Notes under the pieces: generated by a model
Told to the model about the DNA's origin: nothing
Databases searched by the model: none
Seen by the model: the letters and a program-made list of their open reading frames with translations, nothing else
Shown here: positions 19,424-29,972 of the stretch, in pieces
Layout: the number at the start of each line of letters is the position of its first letter
Numbering within the stretch: the stretch's first letter is position 1
Source: an uncultured Nitrososphaerales archaeon
GTDB lineage: Archaea; Thermoproteota; Nitrososphaeria; Nitrososphaerales; JACAEJ01
Direction of reading: 5' to 3'
DNA: 62,762 bases
Assembly (NCBI GenBank): GCA_938091495.1
Contig: CALLJF010000019.1
Location: 1 to 62,762 of the forward strand
Translations under genes and position numbers: made by a program

Positions 19424-21437
19424 CTATGCTTGATACACCATTTAATTTTGTTACTTTAAACACGCGGTCAGCAAAGCTTTCAAGCTCTTTCTCATGTGAT
19501 ACAATAACAACTTGTGGACAAGCAAGCTCATCAAGAATATCCCTAACTTTTGATAGTTGCTCCTTGCTAAAGCCATCAGTTGGCTCATCTAGTATAAGGA
19601 GATTAGACTTTATACCTATAGAAACTTTTTGAACAAGACTGTTGAGGGCTAATCTGTAAGCTAAGGCTACACTAGTTTTTTCTCCACCACTAAGGTAAGA
19701 TATGTCTTGCTCATATCCATCCTGTTCAACTATCGGAGTAAAATCTTCATCGATCCTTGCTTCCTTGCTAGAATCTTCAACTAGCAAGCTAAACCACTTC
19801 TGAAAATGCTGGTTAAACTCTTGTTGAATAGTTATCATAGCATGCCTTTCTATATTTTCTAGCGTTGCTATGAAAAAGTCTTTTAGCCAGACAAGGTATT
19901 CGTCTAATAACTCAGCCTTCTTTAACAAGTCCTGTTTCTTATCTATCTCTTGTTTTAACTCCTCTGCTGCTTTTTTGGTTTCATCAATTCTAGATCGAAT
20001 TGATGAAACGCTCTTCTTAATCTCAGTAAGTGCTTCATTAGTCTTCTTTATTTCTTCGTCTAATAAGACGATTTCTTTTGAGACTTCTAAAAACTGCTCT
20101 AACTCTTTCCTCGCTTCCTCCAATCTTGCATTGATTCTTTTTATCTCTTCATTGATAGAAGCTATTTTATTTTTGCAATCCTTCATAGTCTCTTTAAAAC
20201 CATCTGCTTGCTCTTCGTATGCATTGAGATTATTCTGTGCAGCATTGTACTTTTTCAGTTCATCGATCAATTCCTCTAAATTTTTAATTCTTTTCTCACA
20301 CTCATTTACTGCCTTATCGGCAATCTCCTTTTCATGAATTTTGCTTTTGATTTTTTCCTCAAACTCTTTTGGATTTGCTTCTCTGTCACATGTAGGACAT
20401 ATTTTGCTTTGTTGTATAGAGCTGTAATCTTGTATTTTAGATTCTATTGTATTAGCAATCTTGATAAGCCTTTTATGTTCTTGCTTAAATTCTTCTAACT
20501 CTTCCTCTAATTCATTCTCTGTTTTATCAGTGGGCTTCTTTATCTTTGCTAACTCGTCTAACTTTGGTTTTAATTCATCCAGCTTCTTTTTCGCTATATC
20601 AAATTTTTTATTCAATTCTTCTATGCTCTTATCTTTCTCTTCGATCTGTTTCTCAAGTAATGGAATCTCACCTTGAACCGAGCTCAGCTTGTCCTTAACA
20701 TCACTAAGTTTCTTAAGCTGCTCATTTAAACCATCAAGTTTTCCTGTCAGTAATCTTTCTTGGTCAAGCAGCGGTTTGAGTTGTTTTTCATAATCTTCGA
20801 TCTCCTTAAGTTTTTTAGATAGTAGACTTCTTTTATCTCCGAGATCTGATGCTTGAGCTTTAAATTCAATAGATTTCTTATCTATTGTAGAAGCTAGGTT
20901 TAAGGCGTTATCACGCGCTATCTTGTAGTCTTCGATTCTGAAGGCTTTCCTTAAGGTCTGTAACCTAAGATCAGAGTTCATAGTAAGAATTGTCTTCATT
21001 TCTTCTTGAGGGGTAAAGACAGCATAGCGGTAAATTACACTCTGGGCTTTAGGATCAGGAGGCTCGTTGAAGTTTAAAATTTGAAGTACTTCTTCTTTAA
21101 GCTCAGTTGGAGAAAGATGACGAACTTTATCATCTACTTTAATCCAACCCTCTTTCTGCTGCACAGATTTTCCTTTTCTCACTAACGTGCGAAGAATAGT
21201 GTATTCTTTTCCATCTACATCGAATATTAAGCCTACTGATCCTTCGTTCTCGCCTGTCCTTAATAATGAAGCTCCTTTTTCAGAGCCTAAGCCAAATAGT
21301 GCGAATTCTATAGCCATAAGAATAGTGGACTTGCCAGAGCCAATATCTCCTTCAAATAACATAGTGCCTAAAGGAAACTCTATAGTTGCATCCTTGTAGC
21401 TCCTAATATTCTTCATCTTTAGTGTTTTAATGATCAT
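19416..21437 (-). CDS. rad50: Rad50-like SMC-family ATPase, short (673 aa)
   Basis: GDIGSGKSTILMAIEFALFG Walker A; CPTC zinc hook; YLSGGEKTSVALAYRLALN; LLILDEPTDGFS. Confidence 0.93.
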   Translation of the reverse strand: MIIKTLKMKNIRSYKDATIEFPLGTMLFEGDIGSGKSTILMAIEFALFGLGSEKGASLLRTGENEGSVGLIFDVDGKEYTILRTLVRKGKSVQQKEGWIKVDDKVRHLSPTELKEEVLQILNFNEPPDPKAQSVIYRYAVFTPQEEMKTILTMNSDLRLQTLRKAFRIEDYKIARDNALNLASTIDKKSIEFKAQASDLGDKRSLLSKKLKEIEDYEKQLKPLLDQERLLTGKLDGLNEQLKKLSDVKDKLSSVQGEIPLLEKQIEEKDKSIEELNKKFDIAKKKLDELKPKLDELAKIKKPTDKTENELEEELEEFKQEHKRLIKIANTIESKIQDYSSIQQSKICPTCDREANPKEFEEKIKSKIHEKEIADKAVNECEKRIKNLEELIDELKKYNAAQNNLNAYEEQADGFKETMKDCKNKIASINEEIKRINARLEEARKELEQFLEVSKEIVLLDEEIKKTNEALTEIKKSVSSIRSRIDETKKAAEELKQEIDKKQDLLKKAELLDEYLVWLKDFFIATLENIERHAMITIQQEFNQHFQKWFSLLVEDSSKEARIDEDFTPIVEQDGYEQDISYLSGGEKTSVALAYRLALNSLVQKVSIGIKSNLLILDEPTDGFSKEQLSKVRDILDELACPQVVIVSHEKELESFADRVFKVTKLNGVSSIGD

Positions 21438-22705
21438 TTGAGCACCTCGCTAAGCTGAAGAGTTCCTATCCCATGCTCTTGCATTCTTGCTTCATAGTCT
21501 TTCTTCGATTCATTCAGCTTTTGTTCTTGCCTTAGCGTTTTTAAAAGTTCAAGAGCAAGAAGCGCGCCTTTCTCATCTTTTAGGGATTCATTTGAGACCT
21601 TAATTGAACTAATACTCTCCTTGAATAACTTTCTCTCTATTGTAGCTATATCTTCACCCATTATCTTAACCGTAGCGTATTCCTTTGAGGTTAGACCATG
21701 GCGATTTAAGTAAATATAGATGGCACCGTTCTCAATAAGCATATTCTTTAGCTGGAAAAAGTCAATGTCAGAAGTCTTTCCGCCTGAGAGCTCGCCTTTT
21801 ATTTTAAGAGCGACTATCTTGTCCTTAACATCTAGCTCGCTTAACTTCTCCTTTAGCTCCTTTTGGACTTGTAAAGCATTTTTGTAAGAAGCATCATACT
21901 CAAAGTAAATGCCTTCAAAAGGTTTCATTTCCACAAACTCGATCTTCTCAACCTTATCAGAAAAGCTTACAATATAAAATCCTCTCTTCTCACCTTTGGC
22001 TGTCTGCTCAAAATCTCTACCATATCCTGTGAACAAAGGACCAGGAAAGACTACTTTCTCATAACCTGGCAGGCTATTCTCAGACCTATCATGTATATGA
22101 CCTCCAGCATAGTAATCGAAGCCTTTTGGAAGATAAGAAATCGGTATGGTCTCCATCTGGCTCAAGTATGCTGGCTTAAATTCATTCAGCCCACTATGAA
22201 AAGCAAATATCTTAAAACCATCTTCATTTTCAAGGCTTTCTCTATCTAAAATCTCATAATACTTGCTTTCTAAACCTATCTTCCTAGCAGAAATACCAAC
22301 AAGCTTCGCTTTTGTCTTTGGATCGATAAAGAATTCTAGCTTTAATTTATCATTAATCACTTTTCCCTTAGCTATTTTTGTGATAATTCCTGCACTTTCT
22401 AAAACATCTATAATAGAAGTCCCAGTAGGAGTGTAATCATGACTTCCATATATCACATAGATAGGTATGCCTTTGTCTTTCACTTCCTTCATCTTTGCAA
22501 CTGCTTCTTTGACAACACCTAAATCAGGAATTCCAACATGAAAGAGATCGCCACATATAAGAATAAAATCAACTCTCTCTTCTATGCATTTGTCCATCGC
22601 TTTTCTAAAAGTTTCTATCTCGAGTTTTTCAAGCGTAGGTTCACGATTGGCACCTAGATGAATATCAGCAATATGAACAAATTTGTACATATATTCAACC
22701 CTCAA
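21434..22705 (-). CDS. mre11: Mre11-like nuclease
   Basis: [37 protein letters not shown] phosphoesterase motifs. Confidence 0.93.
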   Translation of the reverse strand: MRVEYMYKFVHIADIHLGANREPTLEKLEIETFRKAMDKCIEERVDFILICGDLFHVGIPDLGVVKEAVAKMKEVKDKGIPIYVIYGSHDYTPTGTSIIDVLESAGIITKIAKGKVINDKLKLEFFIDPKTKAKLVGISARKIGLESKYYEILDRESLENEDGFKIFAFHSGLNEFKPAYLSQMETIPISYLPKGFDYYAGGHIHDRSENSLPGYEKVVFPGPLFTGYGRDFEQTAKGEKRGFYIVSFSDKVEKIEFVEMKPFEGIYFEYDASYKNALQVQKELKEKLSELDVKDKIVALKIKGELSGGKTSDIDFFQLKNMLIENGAIYIYLNRHGLTSKEYATVKIMGEDIATIERKLFKESISSIKVSNESLKDEKGALLALELLKTLRQEQKLNESKKDYEARMQEHGIGTLQLSEVLK

Positions 22706-24242
22706 ACTCTATTTCTATTTTTCCTTCACTCTCAAACCTATCCTTTGTCCTCGACTCTTTAACAAACTCGTCAAAGAGTGGCACATAGATAGGAACGGCG
22801 AATCTTGTGAATATGCTACTTACTATTGCTTCTCCTTTATCAAGGCTAGCTATGGTTCTATCATCATCTGAAAGATCTTGAGCGGCACTCTCTATGATGG
22901 CGTGCCTTTCAGTTGCCATCTCATTACCAAGAATGATCTTTGTATTCATATTGGTTAATATGTTCCTAGGAATAACACTAGTTAACTGAGTGATAGCTAT
23001 TAAACCCACCTTAAACTTTCTTCCTTCACGTGCAATCATACTATAGATGTTCTCTCCTGATTTTGCAAGCCTGTCACTGCTAAGTACACGAGGAGCTTCT
23101 TCAATAACTATGCTTATCGTTGGCTTTTCATCAAGTTTACCTTGAGATTTGTATTCTTGATATCTTGAAAATACTTTGTTAGCCACTATGCTACCTATGA
23201 GAAGTTCTGCTTCGTCTCCGATCTTTGACGTATCTATAACAACTACTTTTCCCTTCTCTAATGCTTTAACTATGTCGTCTGTAGTTGATTCGCCTGAAGT
23301 ATCGCTAAAAACTTCGTTAGTACATCTTATCTCACCATTTTGGTAATAAACACCAAGCATGGTCTTCATTTTTCGCTGAAGGACATTAAGAGTTCTTTGA
23401 TCTACACCTTTTAGACTTTCCCCTCTTACGATTTTTTCAATCCATTCATCTCTAAACTCCCTATAATACATTGAAATTGCATCACGTTGTGCATCTGTAA
23501 AATCGACTATACCATCAAAATGTTCAGGTTGAATAGACTTGAGGTTGATCACTAATGTGTTAGCTCCAACAGGCGGGTCAGACGAATAATATAGCAAATT
23601 TTCTTTAGCACTCAGATGATCTTTTAATCCCTTGCCATTTCTGCCATAGTACTCGTCATGAGGATCAAGGACAAGAATACCAAATTTCTTTTCGTTAAGC
23701 GCACTCCATAACATGACCTTTACAAGGTTACTCTTCCCTCTTCCAGTGGTTGCAGGGATTAGAATATGATGCGCTAAAGCTTCCACACCATTCAAATAAA
23801 CATCAACGTTGAGAACTTTTGAGCCGCTTCTCACCTTACCAACATAAATAGGGTTAGGAGGTTTTATCAAGAAGTCCAAGTCCTTTTCAAGCACATGTCT
23901 TACTGTGCCAAAGAAGTCTGGAAGCACTTTTGGGACGTGAGGCTTGCTAGTAACTCTGAGTACAGATTTTGCTAAAGCCAAGACATAATTCCTTAATTGT
24001 GGTTCAAAGAATTCTAGCCCAGCTCCAAGACCTTCTAATTTCATGCCAGCAATCAATTCCCTTGCTACTTGAGAGATCTGACTGCCATAAAGCAGATCAT
24101 AAACCTGTAAGATTAAATAGCCTTCACTATTCTCAGCAACTAAAAGATCACCTAACTCTATCTTCTCTCCACTCTTCTCTCTAATGAGAATCTTTCCTAC
24201 CCCGCCAGCGATGATTTGGCCACATATCTCCATCTTTTTCAC
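22695..24242 (-). CDS. herA: HerA-like hexameric DNA translocase
   Basis: HAS-barrel-like N-terminus, [15 protein letters not shown] Walker [32 protein letters not shown]. Confidence 0.92.
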   Translation of the reverse strand: MKKMEICGQIIAGGVGKILIREKSGEKIELGDLLVAENSEGYLILQVYDLLYGSQISQVARELIAGMKLEGLGAGLEFFEPQLRNYVLALAKSVLRVTSKPHVPKVLPDFFGTVRHVLEKDLDFLIKPPNPIYVGKVRSGSKVLNVDVYLNGVEALAHHILIPATTGRGKSNLVKVMLWSALNEKKFGILVLDPHDEYYGRNGKGLKDHLSAKENLLYYSSDPPVGANTLVINLKSIQPEHFDGIVDFTDAQRDAISMYYREFRDEWIEKIVRGESLKGVDQRTLNVLQRKMKTMLGVYYQNGEIRCTNEVFSDTSGESTTDDIVKALEKGKVVVIDTSKIGDEAELLIGSIVANKVFSRYQEYKSQGKLDEKPTISIVIEEAPRVLSSDRLAKSGENIYSMIAREGRKFKVGLIAITQLTSVIPRNILTNMNTKIILGNEMATERHAIIESAAQDLSDDDRTIASLDKGEAIVSSIFTRFAVPIYVPLFDEFVKESRTKDRFESEGKIEIEFEG

Positions 24243-25351
24243 CCCCTAAGGAAGTTCAGAATTCCATGTGCATCTTTTGATTGTATATGTCTTAAGAATT
24301 TAGGCCATGAACCAAGCTTTGATATCTCAGTCATTAGCATGATTCGATAAGTTTCTACTTCTTCATGCCTGACTCTAGCATTATAGTCTGCATCTATAAG
24401 ACCATAAGGATAGCCTGGAAAACTCACGTCGCTAGAATTGATAGATAGTTGACACATCACCTCATTAATATCTGAAGCAGATAAAAGTTTAACTTGTTCG
24501 GCGTTGATCTCATATCTAAAGATTCTTTGAGAATTATCGTTTAGCTTTACGATAAAGATGGCTGCTTTATGTTCAGGGCTCAAAGATTCAGCCACAGGGT
24601 AATAATACCAGATCGATTCTATCTTAAAATCATTAGCAAGCTTCCTGAGCGCTCCGAGTAATGATAATCCAGTGGTTGTATAGAGGCGGCTAGTCTTCGA
24701 TAGACCTGAGTATATCGCACCTTTTTCAATTGCTACTTTGTACGCTTCTTTTGCATAGTTTGATTCGTTTGTAAATGCAGCTCTTAACGTTCCATCCATT
24801 ACTAGTATATCGCCTTCATCAAGCTCATTTTCGATTATGTGCTTAGCATATTCCCATTCTGCAAACCTTCTACCTATAGAAGCTACTCTGGCTATGTCTG
24901 CTCTTGAGGTACCTATCATCAACCTTCTGTCTGTAGAGCTAAAGGATAGATCTGAAGCTCTTGGTAAGAATTTTGAGATTTCATCAGTCATAGGAAAGAT
25001 TGATGTATCAAAATAGATCTGATCTTTCCTGAAGTTGGCAGATGTTGCTGAGAAGAACTCTATTTTCTCTGGGATTGTGGTCTTAGGTATTCTTCTTTTT
25101 CCTTGGAAAATATTGAAATAAATTCGGTTAAGCTGAATTGAAAAATTAGGTGCTCCTATAAGCTCACAGTTACCTCCATCGATAAATGCAAGCTTTCTTT
25201 TAGAATTAACCATATTGATGGGTTTAAAGTAATTTACGTTAAAGGGATAAGCCCGATAGCCTTGTCTACTTAAGAACGGTTCGCCTATTTCTTCTTCGCT
25301 TACTAACTTGTTTAAGTTCCAAATTAGTTTTTTAACAGCCTCACCTAGCAT
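24239..25351 (-). CDS. nurA: NurA-family nuclease
   Basis: [39 protein letters not shown]. Confidence 0.9.
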   Translation of the reverse strand: MLGEAVKKLIWNLNKLVSEEEIGEPFLSRQGYRAYPFNVNYFKPINMVNSKRKLAFIDGGNCELIGAPNFSIQLNRIYFNIFQGKRRIPKTTIPEKIEFFSATSANFRKDQIYFDTSIFPMTDEISKFLPRASDLSFSSTDRRLMIGTSRADIARVASIGRRFAEWEYAKHIIENELDEGDILVMDGTLRAAFTNESNYAKEAYKVAIEKGAIYSGLSKTSRLYTTTGLSLLGALRKLANDFKIESIWYYYPVAESLSPEHKAAIFIVKLNDNSQRIFRYEINAEQVKLLSASDINEVMCQLSINSSDVSFPGYPYGLIDADYNARVRHEEVETYRIMLMTEISKLGSWPKFLRHIQSKDAHGILNFLRG

Positions 25352-25361
25352 TTATTACACC

Positions 25362-27581
25362 TCATAATAGAACCATATCATCAGGTACTCTCACTCCTGC
25401 AGAGACATTCTCACCAAGGTTCTGAGTCAGTATTTGAGGTAGAGCATACCTACCTTGCTTGAACAAAGAAGACCAGTTCAGCTTAGTCAGTCTATAATAC
25501 TCATCCATGATCTGTAATACATGCGGCCTTGGTACGCCATTCGTGTTAAGACAAAGATGCTTCTTTAGAGAAATCTCAACAGGTTGTGCTGTGCCTATCC
25601 TTGAGCTACATGATACTAACAAACCTTCATTCTCATTAAAAGCTATGGCTGTCCCTCCAGGTACGTTAAAGTAGCGGCCTAGCTTTAAATCAAAGATTCT
25701 TTTATTTGGAGTTTTATTCACTCTGATTATGTCTATTATGAGGCTTTTAGGGAACATGGAAATTCTTTTGAGGAGCTCGGGTATAGGTTCTTTTTTCTCA
25801 TCAGGTATGCCACTCATTATCACCTTTTCCATTATGTCAGCCTCATCGTCACTTATTATCCCATCTTTTGCAAATACAAACCGATTAAAGCTGAGCTTTT
25901 TCCCATCAATTCCTGTGCATCTCTGACTGAAGATTGAAATCCTTTGTATGAGATCGACTAAGATGTCATAAAAGGCAGATGGCGAAAGTTTTTCTCCACC
26001 AACGGGCTTAGTACCTGTAGTAATGTACCTGCCATAAGAGTCTGTCATAGCGCTATAAGCTGTAGCAGAGGCTTTTAGCTTTGGCCTTCTTGAGACGTCA
26101 TGATATGCATAGCATTGTGAAGCTGTGTTAGCAGCTATTGCATAAGCACTCCTATCTCCTTGAAGAATCTTTTCCACAGTCTCATAACCTATGGCTTGAC
26201 AAGGAGAAGGTTCTGTCCCAAAAATTCTCTCAAAAAGTTGATCTCTAGACTTGTAGTAGATGTCTGCGGCATAAATGCTAGGAAGAATTATTATTGCAAG
26301 TACTTTTTCTTTTTTGGTCATGAGTTTTGATCGAATCTCTACAATTGCTGAAGTATAGTCTGCAACCTTATCTCCTCCTGTGTCGATAAAACCATTATTA
26401 CCAATTTCTGTTATTGACTCTAACTCTCCAAGGTTAAGCCGTCTATACGCTTTTTCAATGAATTTTATTGCTTGCTTAGTCCCATCAGTATTGCCAAAAT
26501 GAATGACGATATACTTTCCATTTATCTTCCCTGCATGCGGGCCATGTTGTTTTAAAAGATCGTGTATCTTATCAACTGGAGCTTGAGCATTAGCTCCTGC
26601 AACTACAAAAATCTGATTAGATGATGGATAAGAATACTCTTGATAGCCAAGACTTTCTGCAATAATAGGGCCTTCGAAAGATATTGTTTGATTCAAGAAG
26701 CATAATGAACTTAAAAACGTTTTAAAAAACTCAGTAACATATCTAATTCTCTCATCTGGATCTTTCTTCAAAGTTTCTGGCAACTTACTCCTTTCTCTAA
26801 ACTCACTAAAAATGCAAGATTCAGGGTAAGGTAGCGTTCTTCCAAAAGATGGAATATTAACATCGAGCATTTCATCTTTTGGGGTTATAAAGTCGATTCC
26901 ATGTTTAACTTTCCAATATTCTTTTGTCTTTAACATTCTCGTTCTTATTGGAAATTCCATCTCATCTGCAGTTTTTCCTGCCCTGCCAATTAGTATCCCC
27001 CTAAGCCAATTTGGCAATACTCTTACTTTAATCTCTGAATCCTCACCCATTGTATCAGCCTCGTCTATCTCTTTTTCATTTAATTGAAGCATAACTCTTG
27101 TTTTAGCATCGATCCATACGCATGGGTAACCATTCTCCAACGATGCTTGAATTCTGTAAGAACGCTTGTAAGGATTCTCTTTGTTAAGAATATCCGTCTT
27201 TAAGATGTAACGATCTCCTATTTTAAGGAAGTTTTTCTTCAATACTTCTATCCTTACTTTATTTTGCCAAGCTGATTCTATGACTTCTTTGCTGTATGAC
27301 TCATTCTCTACTATTTGTGGACTCAGATTAGAATACCCAGAGAGTGTTTTCGATAACACTTCACGATTAACGTTTAATACAACAACATCAAAATTATCAA
27401 AAACTTCCATGGGTGCAACTGTAGCATCAAATCCACGCCTGCATAATGATCCAACGATGGATTGTAGGAATGCCCTTCTATCAGTCTGTTTCTCAATATC
27501 TAACCCTTGGAATCTAACATAGCAACCATGCACCTCATCTGGCACTTTGGTTTTTGATTTAAAGAGGTTGAGATATTTCAT
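25362..27581 (-). CDS. Long prokaryotic Argonaute (N-PAZ-MID-PIWI), 739 aa
   Basis: PIWI signatures: YHDVSR, GGEKLS, FAKDGI, PGGTAIAF...GTAQPVEISL, YRLTKLNWSS...RYALPQILTQN; PAZ-like KTKEYWKVKHGIDFITPKDEMLDVN...LPYPESC. Confidence 0.88.
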   Translation of the reverse strand: MKYLNLFKSKTKVPDEVHGCYVRFQGLDIEKQTDRRAFLQSIVGSLCRRGFDATVAPMEVFDNFDVVVLNVNREVLSKTLSGYSNLSPQIVENESYSKEVIESAWQNKVRIEVLKKNFLKIGDRYILKTDILNKENPYKRSYRIQASLENGYPCVWIDAKTRVMLQLNEKEIDEADTMGEDSEIKVRVLPNWLRGILIGRAGKTADEMEFPIRTRMLKTKEYWKVKHGIDFITPKDEMLDVNIPSFGRTLPYPESCIFSEFRERSKLPETLKKDPDERIRYVTEFFKTFLSSLCFLNQTISFEGPIIAESLGYQEYSYPSSNQIFVVAGANAQAPVDKIHDLLKQHGPHAGKINGKYIVIHFGNTDGTKQAIKFIEKAYRRLNLGELESITEIGNNGFIDTGGDKVADYTSAIVEIRSKLMTKKEKVLAIIILPSIYAADIYYKSRDQLFERIFGTEPSPCQAIGYETVEKILQGDRSAYAIAANTASQCYAYHDVSRRPKLKASATAYSAMTDSYGRYITTGTKPVGGEKLSPSAFYDILVDLIQRISIFSQRCTGIDGKKLSFNRFVFAKDGIISDDEADIMEKVIMSGIPDEKKEPIPELLKRISMFPKSLIIDIIRVNKTPNKRIFDLKLGRYFNVPGGTAIAFNENEGLLVSCSSRIGTAQPVEISLKKHLCLNTNGVPRPHVLQIMDEYYRLTKLNWSSLFKQGRYALPQILTQNLGENVSAGVRVPDDMVLL

Positions 27582-27585
27582 ATAC

Positions 27586-28305
27586 TTACACCAGCCTGCA
27601 TTGGAACGAAACTTCAGTCATCAAGGGAGCTACTACCCTATCTACCAACTCACGTAACACTATAACTATCTGTTCTGCAGTCAATGAAGTGTGATAGATT
27701 GTGATAATACCTTTCATGTGAAATCCTACTACAGCCTCTTCAGGTATGTCTGTTAATCTTACCTTAACTTTTTCAAGTGGCTGGTCTCCATAATCCTCCC
27801 ATATTTGCGAGTGTGTAACGCCACGCCCAACAAGGGATATTTTATCAATAGTCTCTAATCCCTTTCTTGAGGGAGTATGGTCCACTTGAAAGACGTCAGG
27901 ATTTTTTTGAATAACCGATCTTAACATGTCTTCTTTGAGTGGTATAGGCTCAAGTATTATTTCAGGGATAAAGTTATTCTCAAGAAATTTTTTCACGCGC
28001 TGCTGTATCTCTTTGGTTGCGTTTCCAGTAGCAAGGAAACTTTTGCCAAGAAAGACTATCGGAACCTCGCCTAGTGCCTTAGCCTTTCCTATTCCTTCAA
28101 GAGTTGGATATTCAAAATCGTATTCAAAGCCAAAAACAAAATACACGTTATCTTTAATTATTCTCACTGATTCAGGCAACGTACCTTCTCTATAGTCTTT
28201 ATTGCTATTCATTACAGATAGCTCTCTGGCTTTAGATGCAATTTCTTCAGGAATTATCTGTTGCTTTGGAGTTTTTATTATCAAAAAACTAGGCAAGATA
28301 TTCAC
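27586..28305 (-). CDS. Unknown 239-aa protein in the Ago operon
   Basis: ORF 5 nt upstream of Ago and overlapping the ATPase gene. Confidence 0.85.
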   Translation of the reverse strand: MNILPSFLIIKTPKQQIIPEEIASKARELSVMNSNKDYREGTLPESVRIIKDNVYFVFGFEYDFEYPTLEGIGKAKALGEVPIVFLGKSFLATGNATKEIQQRVKKFLENNFIPEIILEPIPLKEDMLRSVIQKNPDVFQVDHTPSRKGLETIDKISLVGRGVTHSQIWEDYGDQPLEKVKVRLTDIPEEAVVGFHMKGIITIYHTSLTAEQIVIVLRELVDRVVAPLMTEVSFQCRLV

Positions 28306-29271
28306 TCTCCTGAGAGATTCTTAACTCAACAAAAGGAAGCAATTCTTCCTTGATCCTGTAAAAAGAGAATTTGCCAAACCTTTCATTATGTAAGATTCGC
28401 TCTGATACGAACTTGTTCAAATGATAAGATACCGTAGCTTTGTCCCTATTTAGAACCTCAACTAATTGTGAAGGTCTAATACCTCTTGGGTCAGGATTCA
28501 AAATAATGTTTCTAAGAATCATAAGCTGTAATTCATCTAAAGATTTCAGCTTTTCAAACATATTGTGCAAACTCATTGTTTGGGCTGCCATCTCAACCGA
28601 TTCGATATCTAAACTAGTTTTCTGCTTGAGAAAAGCCTCATGCAAAGTTCTTAAAAATAGTGAGATTATGCTACCAGGAATTCCAAGCGTGAATTCATAA
28701 ATCTTCTCTGCTAATTTAACGTCTAATTTTACTTTTCCACCTGAAGCATAGTCAGTGATTCTACTCAAAAAAAGTTCAGTATCATCCTTGCTCAATGGCT
28801 TTAGATAGTTTTCTCTACTTGTAGCGATGATAGTTTCGATTTTCCCTTTGAAAAAATTCCAGTGAAGGGGTTCCCAAGCAGTGATTAAAATGCCGTTGCT
28901 AAATACTTTCAAGAACTCTTTTATCGAGTATTCTATGTTTCTATCTTCCTCACATGAATCGATAATTAAAACATCAGGTTTTTCACTCTTAAGGCTCTCG
29001 AGATGTTTAAGGAATACTTGCTCATCTTCATCTTGTTCTGAGAATGTTGAGGCATCAAAATAAATAGATTTTAACCTTATTTCTGGTCTTTCACAAAAAG
29101 ACTTTAGAATTCTTAGTAAGTGCGTTTTGCCAGAACCTTTTCGGTTAATCTTGTTTTGAAGCTTGAATTTTATAACTAATTTTTGAAGGTGTATAATAAG
29201 AACAGAGTAGTTATTAATTTCTTGTAATTTTTAAAAAACCTGCGCAGGTTGACAATCTTTTTATTATCCAT
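28289..29271 (-). CDS. P-loop (STAND/AAA-like) ATPase with C-terminal wHTH; 5' part in a different frame (single-nt frameshift near 29228-29238)
   Basis: Reading upstream of the 207-aa track ORF gives INNYSVLIIHLQKLVIKFKLQNKINRKGSGKTHLLRILKSF...PDVLIIDS; ATG-started N-terminus MDNKKIVNLRRFFK lies one frame away; C-terminal HTH GIRPSQLVEVLNRDKATVSYHLNKF. Confidence 0.75.
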
Positions 29272-29305
29272 CAGTTTTAAAACAGCTTTCGTATCTTGAA
29301 TGGAA

Positions 29306-29313
29306 CTATAAAT
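29306..29313 (-). promoter_or_regulatory. TATA-like element for the Ago operon
   Basis: ATTTATAG on the minus strand, about 35-42 nt upstream of ATG 29271, compatible with a near-leaderless transcript. Confidence 0.4.
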
Positions 29314-29562
29314 CCCGATAATTAGACTATTCCGTATTTTTTGCCCGTTGTAAATGTAATCTACTGCTTGAAGTAACTATCTATTTTACTTTGATATCTT
29401 GGATCTGTCTCAACATAATCCTTAACTAGCCTCATGAATCTTTCTGGTATAACACAACCTTAGAAATAAATTCAAACAGATGAAGGTGTATTTCTCATCT
29501 ACCCTCGATACCATTCTCTTGGCTTAAACCAAGAAACGCGTTTGGAACTTTGAACAAACTAG

Positions 29563-29916
29563 CTAATCATTCCTTACAGCAACTGGCTTCTTATATTCCT
29601 CTACTGCTTTTTCCATTGCCTTTCTCGCAAGAGCCATGTCCAGTTTAATCAGCTGCTTCACTACTTCGTTCTCTCTATCCAACTGGTACATGGTAGCACG
29701 TCCAACTTTTCTTATAACTTTCACAGCACCTGACTTCTCAAGCTCACGCCAGTATTTGAAGAATGTTGCTCGACCCATTTCAAGGTTCTTCACTATTTCA
29801 TTCTTCGAGTAGTCCGACAGCGGGTTGTCCAAGAAAAAGTCTATGATTCTCAGAATCGGGCTTGCACCAAGATACTTTAGCAATAGGGTCTCGTCTGGTT
29901 TGTATGCCATCAACAA
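29563..29916 (-). CDS. wHTH transcriptional regulator
   Basis: NPLSDYSKNEIVKNLEMGRATFFKYWRELEKSGAVKVIRKVGRATMYQL. Confidence 0.7.
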   Translation of the reverse strand: MLMAYKPDETLLLKYLGASPILRIIDFFLDNPLSDYSKNEIVKNLEMGRATFFKYWRELEKSGAVKVIRKVGRATMYQLDRENEVVKQLIKLDMALARKAMEKAVEEYKKPVAVRND

Positions 29917-29972
29917 ATTATTAAAATTGAAAGTATTTAAATATAAACTCCCAAAGTACCATAAGTGAACTC

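Noticed and set aside
29228-29238. Programmed -1 ribosomal frameshifting at the T6A5 tract
   Set aside because: Codon phasing does not give a standard X XXY YYZ slippery heptamer; indel or transcriptional slippage fits better.
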